Shown: positions 47,855 to 55,518 of the stretch, one piece after another | How the letters are laid out: each line of letters begins with the position of its first letter | Numbering within the stretch: the stretch's first letter is position 1 | Assembly: GCF_000022485.1 (NCBI RefSeq) | Contig: NC_012623.1 | Location: 2,666,674-2,730,673, forward strand | Source: Sulfolobus islandicus Y.N.15.51 | GTDB taxonomy: Archaea; Thermoproteota; Thermoprotei_A; Sulfolobales; Sulfolobaceae | DNA: 64,000 nucleotides | Direction: 5' to 3' | Translations under genes and position numbers: made by a program | The notes under the pieces: model-generated | What the model was told of the DNA's origin: nothing | Databases searched by the model: none | Seen by the model: the letters and a program-made list of their open reading frames with translations, nothing else

Positions 47855-48511
47855 ATGATGGATCTAGACTCAAAAGGTAAAGGAACACCTTTTATCTTTT
47901 ACGCTGCTTACTATCCTCCACTTTATTCTAAACTTAAAGCCAAAACTTTAAGGGAACTAGTTGAGGGTATCAAGAAAGCTGACAAGTATATGTTATTTTA
48001 CCACGTTTTCCACCCAATTTTTAGTTCTCATCTTATACCAGAAGAGTATTCTAACGATTTCGCACACTGGATAGCTGAGAGTTTAGGAGATAAAGAATTA
48101 GCCGAATTGGTTTCTGACATACCTGGTGCTGAGCCTAGAACTATAGAAGATATTAGAAATGATTTGATAGAAATCCTGAAACCAAGAGTAGATGAGAGAA
48201 GGGGAATAGAGAACTTTGTGTTTGTTTCATGTATGCCAATAGTATACAAGACAAATTACATTGCAAATACTCTTGCAGAGTTCTTAGATTTAATACAGAC
48301 AATATCCGGTGGAGCATTGGTTTGGCATTTTGTAAGCAAAAGAGTACTTGGAATTTCAAAGAGAAATGATTTTTCAGAATGGCTAGATTCTAATTTTGGA
48401 CTCTCAGAACTAGCTGAGAAATTAAGCAAGATTGACCCACAAACCTATATTGATGAGGAAGTGCTTAGGAGAGACATAATTAGAGTATTAGAAAGGTGGT
48501 TATTAAGATGA
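47855..48511 (+). CDS. DUF5752 family protein linked to TreT
   Basis: A 218-residue protein recognised as DUF5752. It shows two halves with the same pattern: FYAAYYPPLYSKLKAKTLRELVEGIKKADKYMLFYHVFHPIF... and a second A-N-T-L-A-E-F-L-D-L-I-Q-x-x-x...W-H-F-V. Proteins of this family are commonly encoded next to TreT-type trehalose synthase or other GT4 enzymes; its function is unknown. The stop codon overlaps the treT-like ATG (ATGA). Confidence 0.65.
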   Translation: MMDLDSKGKGTPFIFYAAYYPPLYSKLKAKTLRELVEGIKKADKYMLFYHVFHPIFSSHLIPEEYSNDFAHWIAESLGDKELAELVSDIPGAEPRTIEDIRNDLIEILKPRVDERRGIENFVFVSCMPIVYKTNYIANTLAEFLDLIQTISGGALVWHFVSKRVLGISKRNDFSEWLDSNFGLSELAEKLSKIDPQTYIDEEVLRRDIIRVLERWLLR

Positions 48512-49713
48512 TAGAGAAATACGTAGAATTTATAGGAGAGCATGAGCTCGATGCTATCTTTAAGATAGCTGAAAAGATCAAGGATCTATCAATACTTCAC
48601 GTAAACTCCACTAAGGCAGGAGGAGGAGTAGCTGAGATATTAAATAGAATGTTGCCTTTAATGAAAGAATTAGGTCTCAATGTTGATTGGAAAGTAATAA
48701 AAGGGGATAGTGAATTCTTTAACGTAACCAAATCCTTTCATAATTCACTACAAAATGGAACTGGGAACATACCAGAGGAATACTTTAAAATTTACGATAA
48801 ATGGCAAGAGATAAACCTATCTGAAATTCCATTAGATTACGATATAATTTTTATACACGACCCTCAGCCTGCGGGGCTTATAAAATTCAAAAAAGGTAAT
48901 AATAAGTGGATTTGGAGATGTCACATTGATATTTCAAATCCTTATCCATCAGTATGGAACTTCTTACAGAAGTATATTTCACAATATGATAGCATGATAA
49001 TCTCAGTTCCCTCGTTTGGGAGAGATAATATCGAGATTCCGCAATTCATAGTTCCCCCATCAATAGACCCATTAAGTGTAAAGAATAGGGATATCGCTGA
49101 GACTACTGTATTCAGAATATTATATAAGTTTGGTATTAATCTTGAAAAACCATTAATAACCCAAGTATCGAGATTTGACTACGCTAAAGATCCTTTAGGC
49201 GTTATACAAGCTTATAAGTTAGCCAAAAGGCATGTAGACATACAATTACTATACGTAGGAAGTCCAGCTACCGATGATCCAGAAGGTGAAAAGGTTTACA
49301 ATGAAGTAGTTAAGGCTTCCGAGGGACATAAAGATATACATCTCCTAATGTTACCACCATACAGCGATTTAGAAATAAATGCATTTCAAACAGCATCTAC
49401 GGTAGTTATGCAGAAGTCTATAAAAGAAGGTTTTGGTCTAACTGTAAGTGAGGCGATGTGGAAAAGAAAACCGGTAATAGGAGGAAATACTGGTGGAATT
49501 CCTTTACAAGTGATAAATGGAATTACTGGTTTCCTAGTCAATAGCCCACAAGGAGCAGCACACTACATAATATACTTAATTAGAAATGAGGAGATAAGGA
49601 AGAGACTCGGTATTAACGCTAGGGAACACGTAAGGAGGAATTTCCTCATAACTAGAGAATTGAGGGACTATCTAATGACAATGGCCTATGTAGCTAACAG
49701 ACACAACTCTTAA
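48508..49713 (+). CDS. treT: trehalose glycosyltransferring synthase TreT-like (GT4)
   Basis: A 401-residue GT4 glycosyltransferase. The N-terminal HVNSTKAGGGVAEILNRMLPL is the TreT donor-side motif, and the C-terminal E-x7-E pattern is present (KEGFGLTVSEAMWKRKPVIGGN, Glu about residues 307 and 315). TreT makes trehalose from NDP-glucose and glucose. The frame is open from GTG 48496, but the ATG at 48508, overlapping the DUF5752 stop, is preferred; GGTGG lies 12 bases before. Confidence 0.85.
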   Translation: MIEKYVEFIGEHELDAIFKIAEKIKDLSILHVNSTKAGGGVAEILNRMLPLMKELGLNVDWKVIKGDSEFFNVTKSFHNSLQNGTGNIPEEYFKIYDKWQEINLSEIPLDYDIIFIHDPQPAGLIKFKKGNNKWIWRCHIDISNPYPSVWNFLQKYISQYDSMIISVPSFGRDNIEIPQFIVPPSIDPLSVKNRDIAETTVFRILYKFGINLEKPLITQVSRFDYAKDPLGVIQAYKLAKRHVDIQLLYVGSPATDDPEGEKVYNEVVKASEGHKDIHLLMLPPYSDLEINAFQTASTVVMQKSIKEGFGLTVSEAMWKRKPVIGGNTGGIPLQVINGITGFLVNSPQGAAHYIIYLIRNEEIRKRLGINAREHVRRNFLITRELRDYLMTMAYVANRHNS

Positions 49714-49784
49714 CTTTCTTCTCACTCTAATGAGTGGAATTTGTTTTCTCTATATAATGATATTATATGAAGGAGTTTAGAAAC

Positions 49785-49794
49785 CTTATAAACC
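49785..49794 (+). promoter_or_regulatory. TATA box of the RHH-like gene pair
   Basis: CTTATAAACC is centred 25 nt upstream of the GTG at 49814, which fits a leaderless message and supports that GTG as the start. Confidence 0.5.
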
Positions 49795-49813
49795 TCTATT
49801 CTTATTTTATATA

Positions 49814-50878
49814 GTGTCAAGATCTTCCGATGTTAGACTAACGCCGATTAGCGAAAGTCTTAGGGAAAGAGCAGAGGCCATTATGAGGATGTATGGAATA
49901 AAGGATGAGAAAGATTTCTACTCTAACGCGCTTATGAGTGTCATGAATATGATGGAAAAGGATGAGTCTTTATTGGGAGTAGACCTCTGCTTTCTCGTCC
50001 CTTATATTCTGATTCACGAGAACTTCTCGTTTGTTCATTCTTCCTATATAGAGGATAAAGTTGATTTGCATTCCGATGACGAGATTACAAAATATCTAAT
50101 TAAAAAATATTTTAATTTCATAAATCCAATATATCTAAAACATCTTCTTGAGTATTTAATTCCATCCACATATACCCCGCTAGTAATTAGGAATGGGAAT
50201 AATTTAGTCTATAAAATCAGTTTAAATAATATAAATAAAAAGTTACGAGAATACGTAGAGAATTTTCTACAGAATATTGTTGCAGTATTAAACATAGGAA
50301 AGATAAATAGCTCAAAAGACAATCTAGAAATAATTTTACCATATCGGACTCTTATAGATTTTGCAAACCAAAATCATCATCTAGTGAGGGTTGAAAGCAG
50401 TGTGATCAGTAAGAGAAATCAAATAATAGCTAAATTCAATCTCAAAAATGATATTAAATCCGATAAATTCGTAAACGATTGGTCCCTATATCAAATACTC
50501 ACAATATATGATACTTTGTTCAAAAATAATTTACTTTTATATAACATATTGGATAGACTAAATGATATTTACACCTTGTTCTTAGAGCTGAGAAAGACAG
50601 GCCATATTTTATATCCTAATATAAAAGGAATCGAATATATTAATTATAGATTATTAGAGAAGGAAATAATCAACAAAAACCTTGACATTTTTGCCCTTCT
50701 TATGAGTCCTAAAATTAGAGTAATAAAGATAAATAGCCAAGAGCTAATTATTGCCGGCTTAGATGATTTTGATCAGAACCTCTCTAATTTTATAAGATAT
50801 ACTTTAAATGAAATAGAAATAGAAAAAGGTACTCATGGATACTTTAAAATAAGAACGAATGAGAGAATATTTTCATAA
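49814..50878 (+). CDS. ribbon-helix-helix-like protein, unknown (354 residues)
   Basis: A 354-residue protein with a GTG start. Its first ~50 residues read as a ribbon-helix-helix fold (VRLTPISESLRERAEAIMRMYGIKDEKDFYSNALMSVM), which binds DNA as a dimer. The rest is mixed alpha/beta without recognised motif, rich in Asn, Ile and Lys. It forms a pair with the next gene, which starts in the same style. Both converge on the CARF-like gene. Likely a transcription regulator; targets unknown. Confidence 0.5.
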   Translation: MSRSSDVRLTPISESLRERAEAIMRMYGIKDEKDFYSNALMSVMNMMEKDESLLGVDLCFLVPYILIHENFSFVHSSYIEDKVDLHSDDEITKYLIKKYFNFINPIYLKHLLEYLIPSTYTPLVIRNGNNLVYKISLNNINKKLREYVENFLQNIVAVLNIGKINSSKDNLEIILPYRTLIDFANQNHHLVRVESSVISKRNQIIAKFNLKNDIKSDKFVNDWSLYQILTIYDTLFKNNLLLYNILDRLNDIYTLFLELRKTGHILYPNIKGIEYINYRLLEKEIINKNLDIFALLMSPKIRVIKINSQELIIAGLDDFDQNLSNFIRYTLNEIEIEKGTHGYFKIRTNERIFS

Positions 50879-50923
50879 CTGATATGCAAAACCCATAATT
50901 ACTTTATCCCACCAATTAAACAT

Positions 50924-51505
50924 ATGGCATTACAATCTCGACCTTGGAGGATTAGAAGCGATATTTGGGAGAAATTGGATGAGATTTGCATAAAACTAGA
51001 TAATAAGAAATCATATAATTGTACAGATAAGATAATACAGAGCGCGTCTGAACTTATAATGGAAGATATCGATATAACTGATATTAGTATCAGAAATTCG
51101 ATACTTGGAATTAAATATCTCATTTCATCTAATGTGTTCTATAATCTTATCTCAAATATACAAGACGAAAAAATATACAAAGAAATAGCGAATTCGTTAT
51201 TGTCAACAATAACTAATAAAGTGCAAGAGACATTTTTACTGTATTTAGAGAACTTTGAAAATAATTGCAAAGAGAGGTCTATTTTAGAGAACGTTATAAG
51301 AGGACTAACGTATATTCTAGGAGAGAACATAAAATTAGTTGCAGATGGAAAAACAAGATTTGAGATAATTAATGCATCAACTAACCCAAATATAATCAAC
51401 TTCCTTCGCATAATAACGGAAATTCTCGATGAGAACTTTCAAATAATTGAAATGGATCATAGCTGTAAAAATGATAGGATTTGCATAAAGCTAGATTTCT
51501 GTTAA
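50924..51505 (+). CDS. ribbon-helix-helix-like protein, unknown (193 residues)
   Basis: A 193-residue protein whose N-terminus (RPWRIRSDIWEKLDEICIKLDNKKSYNCTDKIIQSASELI) again fits a ribbon-helix-helix. A C-terminal domain with an alpha/beta feel (KTRFEIINASTNPNIINFLRIITEIL) ends in the Cys pair of SCKNDRIC. Its last bases overlap the stop of the convergent CARF-like gene by four bases. Both this and the preceding protein look like small DNA-binding regulators; the RHH assignment is by eye. Confidence 0.5.
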   Translation: MALQSRPWRIRSDIWEKLDEICIKLDNKKSYNCTDKIIQSASELIMEDIDITDISIRNSILGIKYLISSNVFYNLISNIQDEKIYKEIANSLLSTITNKVQETFLLYLENFENNCKERSILENVIRGLTYILGENIKLVADGKTRFEIINASTNPNIINFLRIITEILDENFQIIEMDHSCKNDRICIKLDFC

Positions 51506-52764
51506 TCACCCATCAATTCCTTCACTTTGCTTAACACACTATCTTCACATTGTTCAGAGTAATATATGTAAATCTTATCTCTATCTATCTTTATAATAGT
51601 CGCGTTAGGATCTAGACCAATACCAGTTAGCTCGATGTTATCACATTCACCCTTGTATCCACTTAATATATTACCAATACTTTCCTCTTTTCGTATAATC
51701 TCAGCTAGAGGCTGTTTTACTAAGTTAAATATCTGTCCTAAGCTATACTCGGCTTCTTTTAATTCTAAATGCTTTATAAGATAGTTCAACTCTATCATTA
51801 CTTCGTCTATAATCTGATTGGAAATTCTTCTACATGTTGGAGAAGTTAAATTTAGAATATTTCTCAAATTATCAATGCTAAAAGGCTTTTCAACTTTATA
51901 CTTCTTTACTAAATGCGTAGCAAGGACATAGTAAGTTGCGCCTTCTAATAATTCAACGTTCTCTATTAATTTACTATCTCTTATTTCCAAGTTATTCATA
52001 ACTATGTCTATAATTTTCTCTTCGCTTAATAGCTTCTCTAGGTCTATTCTATTCAGAATATGAAGCATTACTAGAGGATAACAATTTTCTATACAAAAAC
52101 CAATTCTCCTAAATTCAGCTCTTCCTACAGGCTGAGGTAAATTAGTTTGCTTTTCGGACTTCATTATCTTCATTTCTCTTAAGAAGTATTCAGATAGTTT
52201 AATACTATATATATCCTTAAGCACATGACTAATTAATTGTATAGAATAGCCCTTTTTAGCTACTTTCGCATAGATATAGTCTTGAACTTGTTGTGTGAGA
52301 AGTGAATCAATTATCGCTATTTCTAACGCCGCTAAAACTACTGTAGAAAAGGAAGAAGTAGAATGTGATACATCTAAAAGTATTAAACTAGGTAAGAAAT
52401 TCTTTAGAACATCATGTATTTTCAGATAAGAGAAGAATAGAGAAGTGCCAAAACTTACTGAGTCCTCAAAAGGTATTACTTCAACTGTGATATCGTCACC
52501 GAATTTTAAGGTTTCTAAAATATTACTATCTAATTCATTATAATTATTGAATTTAATATTAAATCTTGTTTTTATCTCAGTTGGAACAAGAGTTAAAATT
52601 TTAACTTCATGTCTTTCTTCTTCTAGAAACTTCTTTTCAGCTAAAAAAGTATACTTAGAGCTAATTCCCACTGGTGAATTTGTCCAATTTGTAACTTCTA
52701 TAGGTTTAATTTCACTTTCTTCTTCCGATACCTCAGTTAATGGGGCAATTATTAGTATTTTCAC
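51502..52764 (-). CDS. orphan CARF/Csx1-like protein
   Basis: A 420-residue protein. The first ~150 residues look like a CARF ligand-binding domain: MKILIIAPLTEV (the P-L after the first strand), a middle VKILTLVP, and ILLDVSHSTSSFSTVVLAALEIA (about residues 131-154), matching the D-x-[TS]-H-[GS] turn of Csx1/Csm6 proteins that bind cyclic oligoadenylate. The ~230-residue C-terminal part is helical, but I find no intact R-x4-6-H HEPN RNase motif. No cas gene or CRISPR array is in the window. GTG start with a TATA-like GAATTTAATAA about 26 nt upstream. Confidence 0.5.
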   Translation of the reverse strand: MKILIIAPLTEVSEEESEIKPIEVTNWTNSPVGISSKYTFLAEKKFLEEERHEVKILTLVPTEIKTRFNIKFNNYNELDSNILETLKFGDDITVEVIPFEDSVSFGTSLFFSYLKIHDVLKNFLPSLILLDVSHSTSSFSTVVLAALEIAIIDSLLTQQVQDYIYAKVAKKGYSIQLISHVLKDIYSIKLSEYFLREMKIMKSEKQTNLPQPVGRAEFRRIGFCIENCYPLVMLHILNRIDLEKLLSEEKIIDIVMNNLEIRDSKLIENVELLEGATYYVLATHLVKKYKVEKPFSIDNLRNILNLTSPTCRRISNQIIDEVMIELNYLIKHLELKEAEYSLGQIFNLVKQPLAEIIRKEESIGNILSGYKGECDNIELTGIGLDPNATIIKIDRDKIYIYYSEQCEDSVLSKVKELMGD

Positions 52765-52967
52765 GTATATAGATAACTAACAGAATTATTAAATTCTTCC
52801 TAAAATAAACGTACAAATAAGTAAGATAATGGAATTCGTAATCATATCTAACTTCTTTGCCTTATTCTAAGATTAATTGCATCATTTAATCTTCATGAGC
52901 TTGAGAAGAATTTATTTCGAATAACTTAGAATAGGCACAAATACTCCCATTTTACCATATTATACTT

Positions 52968-54458
52968 GTGATTAAAAGATTACTGAAAGTATTCTTTAAA
53001 TTGACACCTAGAGTACTAGCATATAGGGAGTTCAGAAATAGAATCCTAAAGGAAATTCCAATCGATGAAAAGGAGATAGCGGAAGAAGCTAAGAAATTTG
53101 TTGACACTTTAATTGAACTAGGCCCCACATTTATCAAGTTTGGACAAATTCTTTCAGTTAGACCTGATATCATGCCGGAAGCGTATATAAAGGAACTGGC
53201 CAGATTACAAGACGAAGTCCCACCTGCTCCATTTAACCAAGTAAGTAAAATTATTAAAGAGGAACTTGGCAATAGTATAAAAATTTTAAAAGAAATATCT
53301 TCAGCCTCTTTAGGTCAAGTTTATCTAGGGGAGTATGATGGGAAAATAGTTGCAATTAAGGTAAATAGGCCTAGAATAAAGGAGATTGTGAATGAAGATA
53401 TTCAAGTAGTGAAGAAATTATTACCACTTCTTAGATTTGTATTTGATGAATCATTTACGGAAATAATAAAGGTGTTCTTAGAAGAATTTTCTAGAAGAAT
53501 ATTTGAAGAAATGGACTATACTAAGGAAGCGTTATATTTAAATAAGATCAAGGAGGAGTTGTCAGATTATCCATCCTTAAGAATACCTTCAATAATAAAG
53601 GCTACTAAAAGAGTGTTAGTGATGGAGTATATTAAAGGGTATAAAGTTACAAGCGAAGAAGCAAAAAAGATAGTTGATAACAGAATATTAGCATATAGAG
53701 TATTTAGATTGTTCATGTATATGTTACTAAATAAGGACTATTTTCATGCAGATCCTCACCCTGGTAATATAGCCGTAGACGAGCAAGGGAATTTAGTACT
53801 CTATGACTTTGGAATGTCTGGGAAAATAGATGAAAAGACTAGAAACTTATTGATTAGGGCATATGTGGCAATGATTAGAATGGATGCCGATTCACTAGTA
53901 AGGGTGCTAGACGAGTTAGGGGCAATACAACCTTTCGCGGATAGGAGGGTATTAGCGAAGGGACTGAAGCTCTTCATGCAAGCAATGCAAGGAATAGAAG
54001 TTAGTGAACTGGAACTGGAAGATTTTATGAAACTAGCCGATCAAGTATTCTTTAAGTTTCCGCTTAGAATGCCTTCTAAACTTGTTCTGCCTTTTAGAAT
54101 GATTAACGTTTTAGATGGAACATGTAGAGAAATAGACAAGGATTTTGACTTTGTTAAATCTTCGATAACTTTTTTAGAAGAAGAAGGGTATACAACAAAA
54201 GTTGTTATAGAACAAGTAAGAGAAATAGTAGATGGAATTTGGAATAGATTTAGGAGCTTTCTACTATCATATTCACAACAGCAAGAGTTAATAAACATAC
54301 AAAGCGGTAGGAAAGGTAGCGTAATAACTAATTATATTCCTCAAATGATATTAGTTATAACCATAATATTTTATGCTATAACAAAAGATATCATAATTAC
54401 CCTCCTTATGGTCATTCTGGCATTATCAATACCGCTTAGCGGAAGAAAAAATACATAA
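52968..54458 (+). CDS. UbiB/ABC1 (ADCK)-family atypical kinase-like protein
   Basis: A 496-residue UbiB-family protein. The N-terminal K-x-G-Q motif reads [14 protein letters not shown] (about residue 60), then [26 protein letters not shown] (A-rich loop and Lys near residue 126), and [31 protein letters not shown] (about residue 258) with the catalytic and Mg-binding Asp residues. Two C-terminal hydrophobic helices anchor it to the membrane. UbiB proteins support quinone biosynthesis or lipid transport. It begins with GTG. Confidence 0.88.
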   Translation: [496 protein letters not shown]

Positions 54459-54469
54459 CTTAAGGAAAA

Positions 54470-54844
54470 TTATTCTATTTTGATTGATACTGAACCATCT
54501 ACGGGTATCCTTATAGTCAATACTCCATTATCGTATTTCGCTGTAACTTGAGAATCTCTCTTAATCTTTACCGGTAAACGGATTACCTTATGTATCTTAA
54601 GAGGCCTCTGAGTAGTGTATTTAGTGCCGATATACTGTATTTCCCTTTCAGCGTTGATTATCAGTTCATTCTGTGCAGATAACCTTACACTTATCTTATC
54701 TTTATTAAAACCCGCTAAATCTGCTACTATTACTAACTCTCCCCCTTCTTCGTACATATCTATGGGTGGAAAAACTGATTCATATAATTCTCTAGACAAC
54801 TCATCTAACTTTTTACCTATTTCTCTCATTATTACATTCATCAT
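54470..54844 (-). CDS. hsp20: small heat shock protein Hsp20
   Basis: A 124-residue alpha-crystallin-family chaperone. The conserved domain runs from about residue 25 to 120: PPIDMYEEGGELVIVADLAGF at the start and YDNGVLTIRIPV with the G-V-L motif near the end. It has a short N-terminus and an almost absent C-terminal tail. It is the second ORF after a tiny leader ORF; AAGGTGAT lies five bases before its ATG and overlaps the leader ORF stop. It converges with the UbiB gene. Confidence 0.88.
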   Translation of the reverse strand: MMNVIMREIGKKLDELSRELYESVFPPIDMYEEGGELVIVADLAGFNKDKISVRLSAQNELIINAEREIQYIGTKYTTQRPLKIHKVIRLPVKIKRDSQVTAKYDNGVLTIRIPVDGSVSIKIE

Positions 54845-54850
54845 AACTTA

Positions 54851-54919
54851 TCACCTTCTTATCCTCCATAGAGCTCTGAGCAATCTATACATTAGATACC
54901 ATCTTAGAATTCTTCTCAT
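54851..54919 (-). CDS. 22-codon arginine-rich leader ORF upstream of hsp20
   Basis: A frame of 22 codons starts MRRILRWYLMYR and contains eight Arg and several Trp, Tyr and Leu residues, so the peptide would be a cationic amphipathic helix. A TATA box (CGATATAAAT, 54941-54950) is centred about 27 nt before its ATG, so the ATG is probably the first codon of a leaderless transcript. Its TGA stop lies inside the GGTGA ribosome site of hsp20. It may be a regulatory leader peptide. The translation is not proven. Confidence 0.5.
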   Translation of the reverse strand: MRRILRWYLMYRLLRALWRIRR

Positions 54920-54940
54920 AAATATATCTTAGTGGGATTG

Positions 54941-54950
54941 CGATATAAAT
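54941..54950 (-). promoter_or_regulatory. TATA box of the leader ORF-hsp20 unit
   Basis: On the minus strand the box reads ATTTATATCG. Its distance to the leader ATG (about 27 nt) is right for transcription starting on or just before that ATG, and too far (over 95 nt) for hsp20 itself. Confidence 0.5.
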
Positions 54951-55111
54951 TTACTTACATTTAGGCAAATCTGTCAAACTAAGTCATAATATTGTCATTG
55001 TATGATTTATATTTCTATAAGTTTTCGACATATAGTAATACCTTATTTAATATGCCTACTCTTTGTAAGGAAATATTCATTTAATAAATATTTATCCCAA
55101 CGACGATACTT

Positions 55112-55176
55112 TGAACTCAGTTAGCATGGCTCAGGTTCATCACAAATCAAGCCGAGCCCTTCTCAGCATCAGAGCA
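55112..55176 (-). ncRNA. probable C/D-box sRNA (2'-O-methylation guide)
   Basis: Read on the minus strand, a ~60-nt sequence contains, in order, box C TGATGC (55171-55166; one base off the consensus), a 14-nt guide, D' CTTGA (55151-55147), a three-base gap, box C' GTGATGA (55143-55137; perfect), a 16-nt guide and box D CTGA (55120-55117). The layout C-D'-C'-D with a three-base D'-C' gap matches archaeal C/D sRNAs. The box C overlaps the stop codon of the small membrane-protein gene upstream. Targets were not assigned. D' is imperfect, so this is a candidate. Confidence 0.5.
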
Positions 55177-55363
55177 AAACTAACGTGAGTATTACGAATG
55201 CTGTAGCTATTGCAACTAATGTAGAACCAATAATATATAAATCATTTCTAACTCGCGGAAAGAGATTAAAGTAAGCCAGGCCGACATAGGTAACTCCAAA
55301 TATAGCCATGACTAACGCTATAATCAAGAAGGAAATCTTAACAAATATTAGTGGTAAAATCAT
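55169..55363 (-). CDS. small two-helix membrane protein
   Basis: A 64-residue protein with two hydrophobic helices (about residues 7-34 and 45-64) joined by a charged loop (RVRNDLY). GTGATGAT just before the ATG gives a ribosome site. Its stop TGA is part of box C of the probable sRNA that follows, so the two are likely cotranscribed. The function is unknown. It shares a divergent promoter region with the large surface protein. Confidence 0.6.
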   Translation of the reverse strand: MILPLIFVKISFLIIALVMAIFGVTYVGLAYFNLFPRVRNDLYIIGSTLVAIATAFVILTLVLL

Positions 55364-55391
55364 TTATCATCACATTCTTTATTCTCAAGCG

Positions 55392-55410
55392 GAATATATA
55401 TATATATATC
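55392..55410. repeat. (TA)n dinucleotide run
   Basis: A run of alternating A and T (about eight TA units) between the small membrane gene and the surface protein gene. It lies where a promoter is expected on either strand, and can act as a TATA element. It is a simple repeat that may vary in length between strains. Confidence 0.6.
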
Positions 55411-55518
55411 TTATGATAATGAAGATAATTAACAAATATTATGATTCTGATATATAGTACTACTGAAGAAAGTTCTGTTGGAAAAACACTTAAAAAGTTT
55501 TATATAAAGACAAAAAAT

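Noticed and set aside
55080-55180. tRNA gene near 55.1 kb
   Set aside because: GTTC and AGCC words suggested arms, but no cloverleaf can be formed; the C/D box reading on the minus strand fits better.
55441-55518. Longer start of the surface protein
   Set aside because: It would place about 26 residues before a standard signal peptide; a TATA-like box stands 26 nt before the internal ATG.
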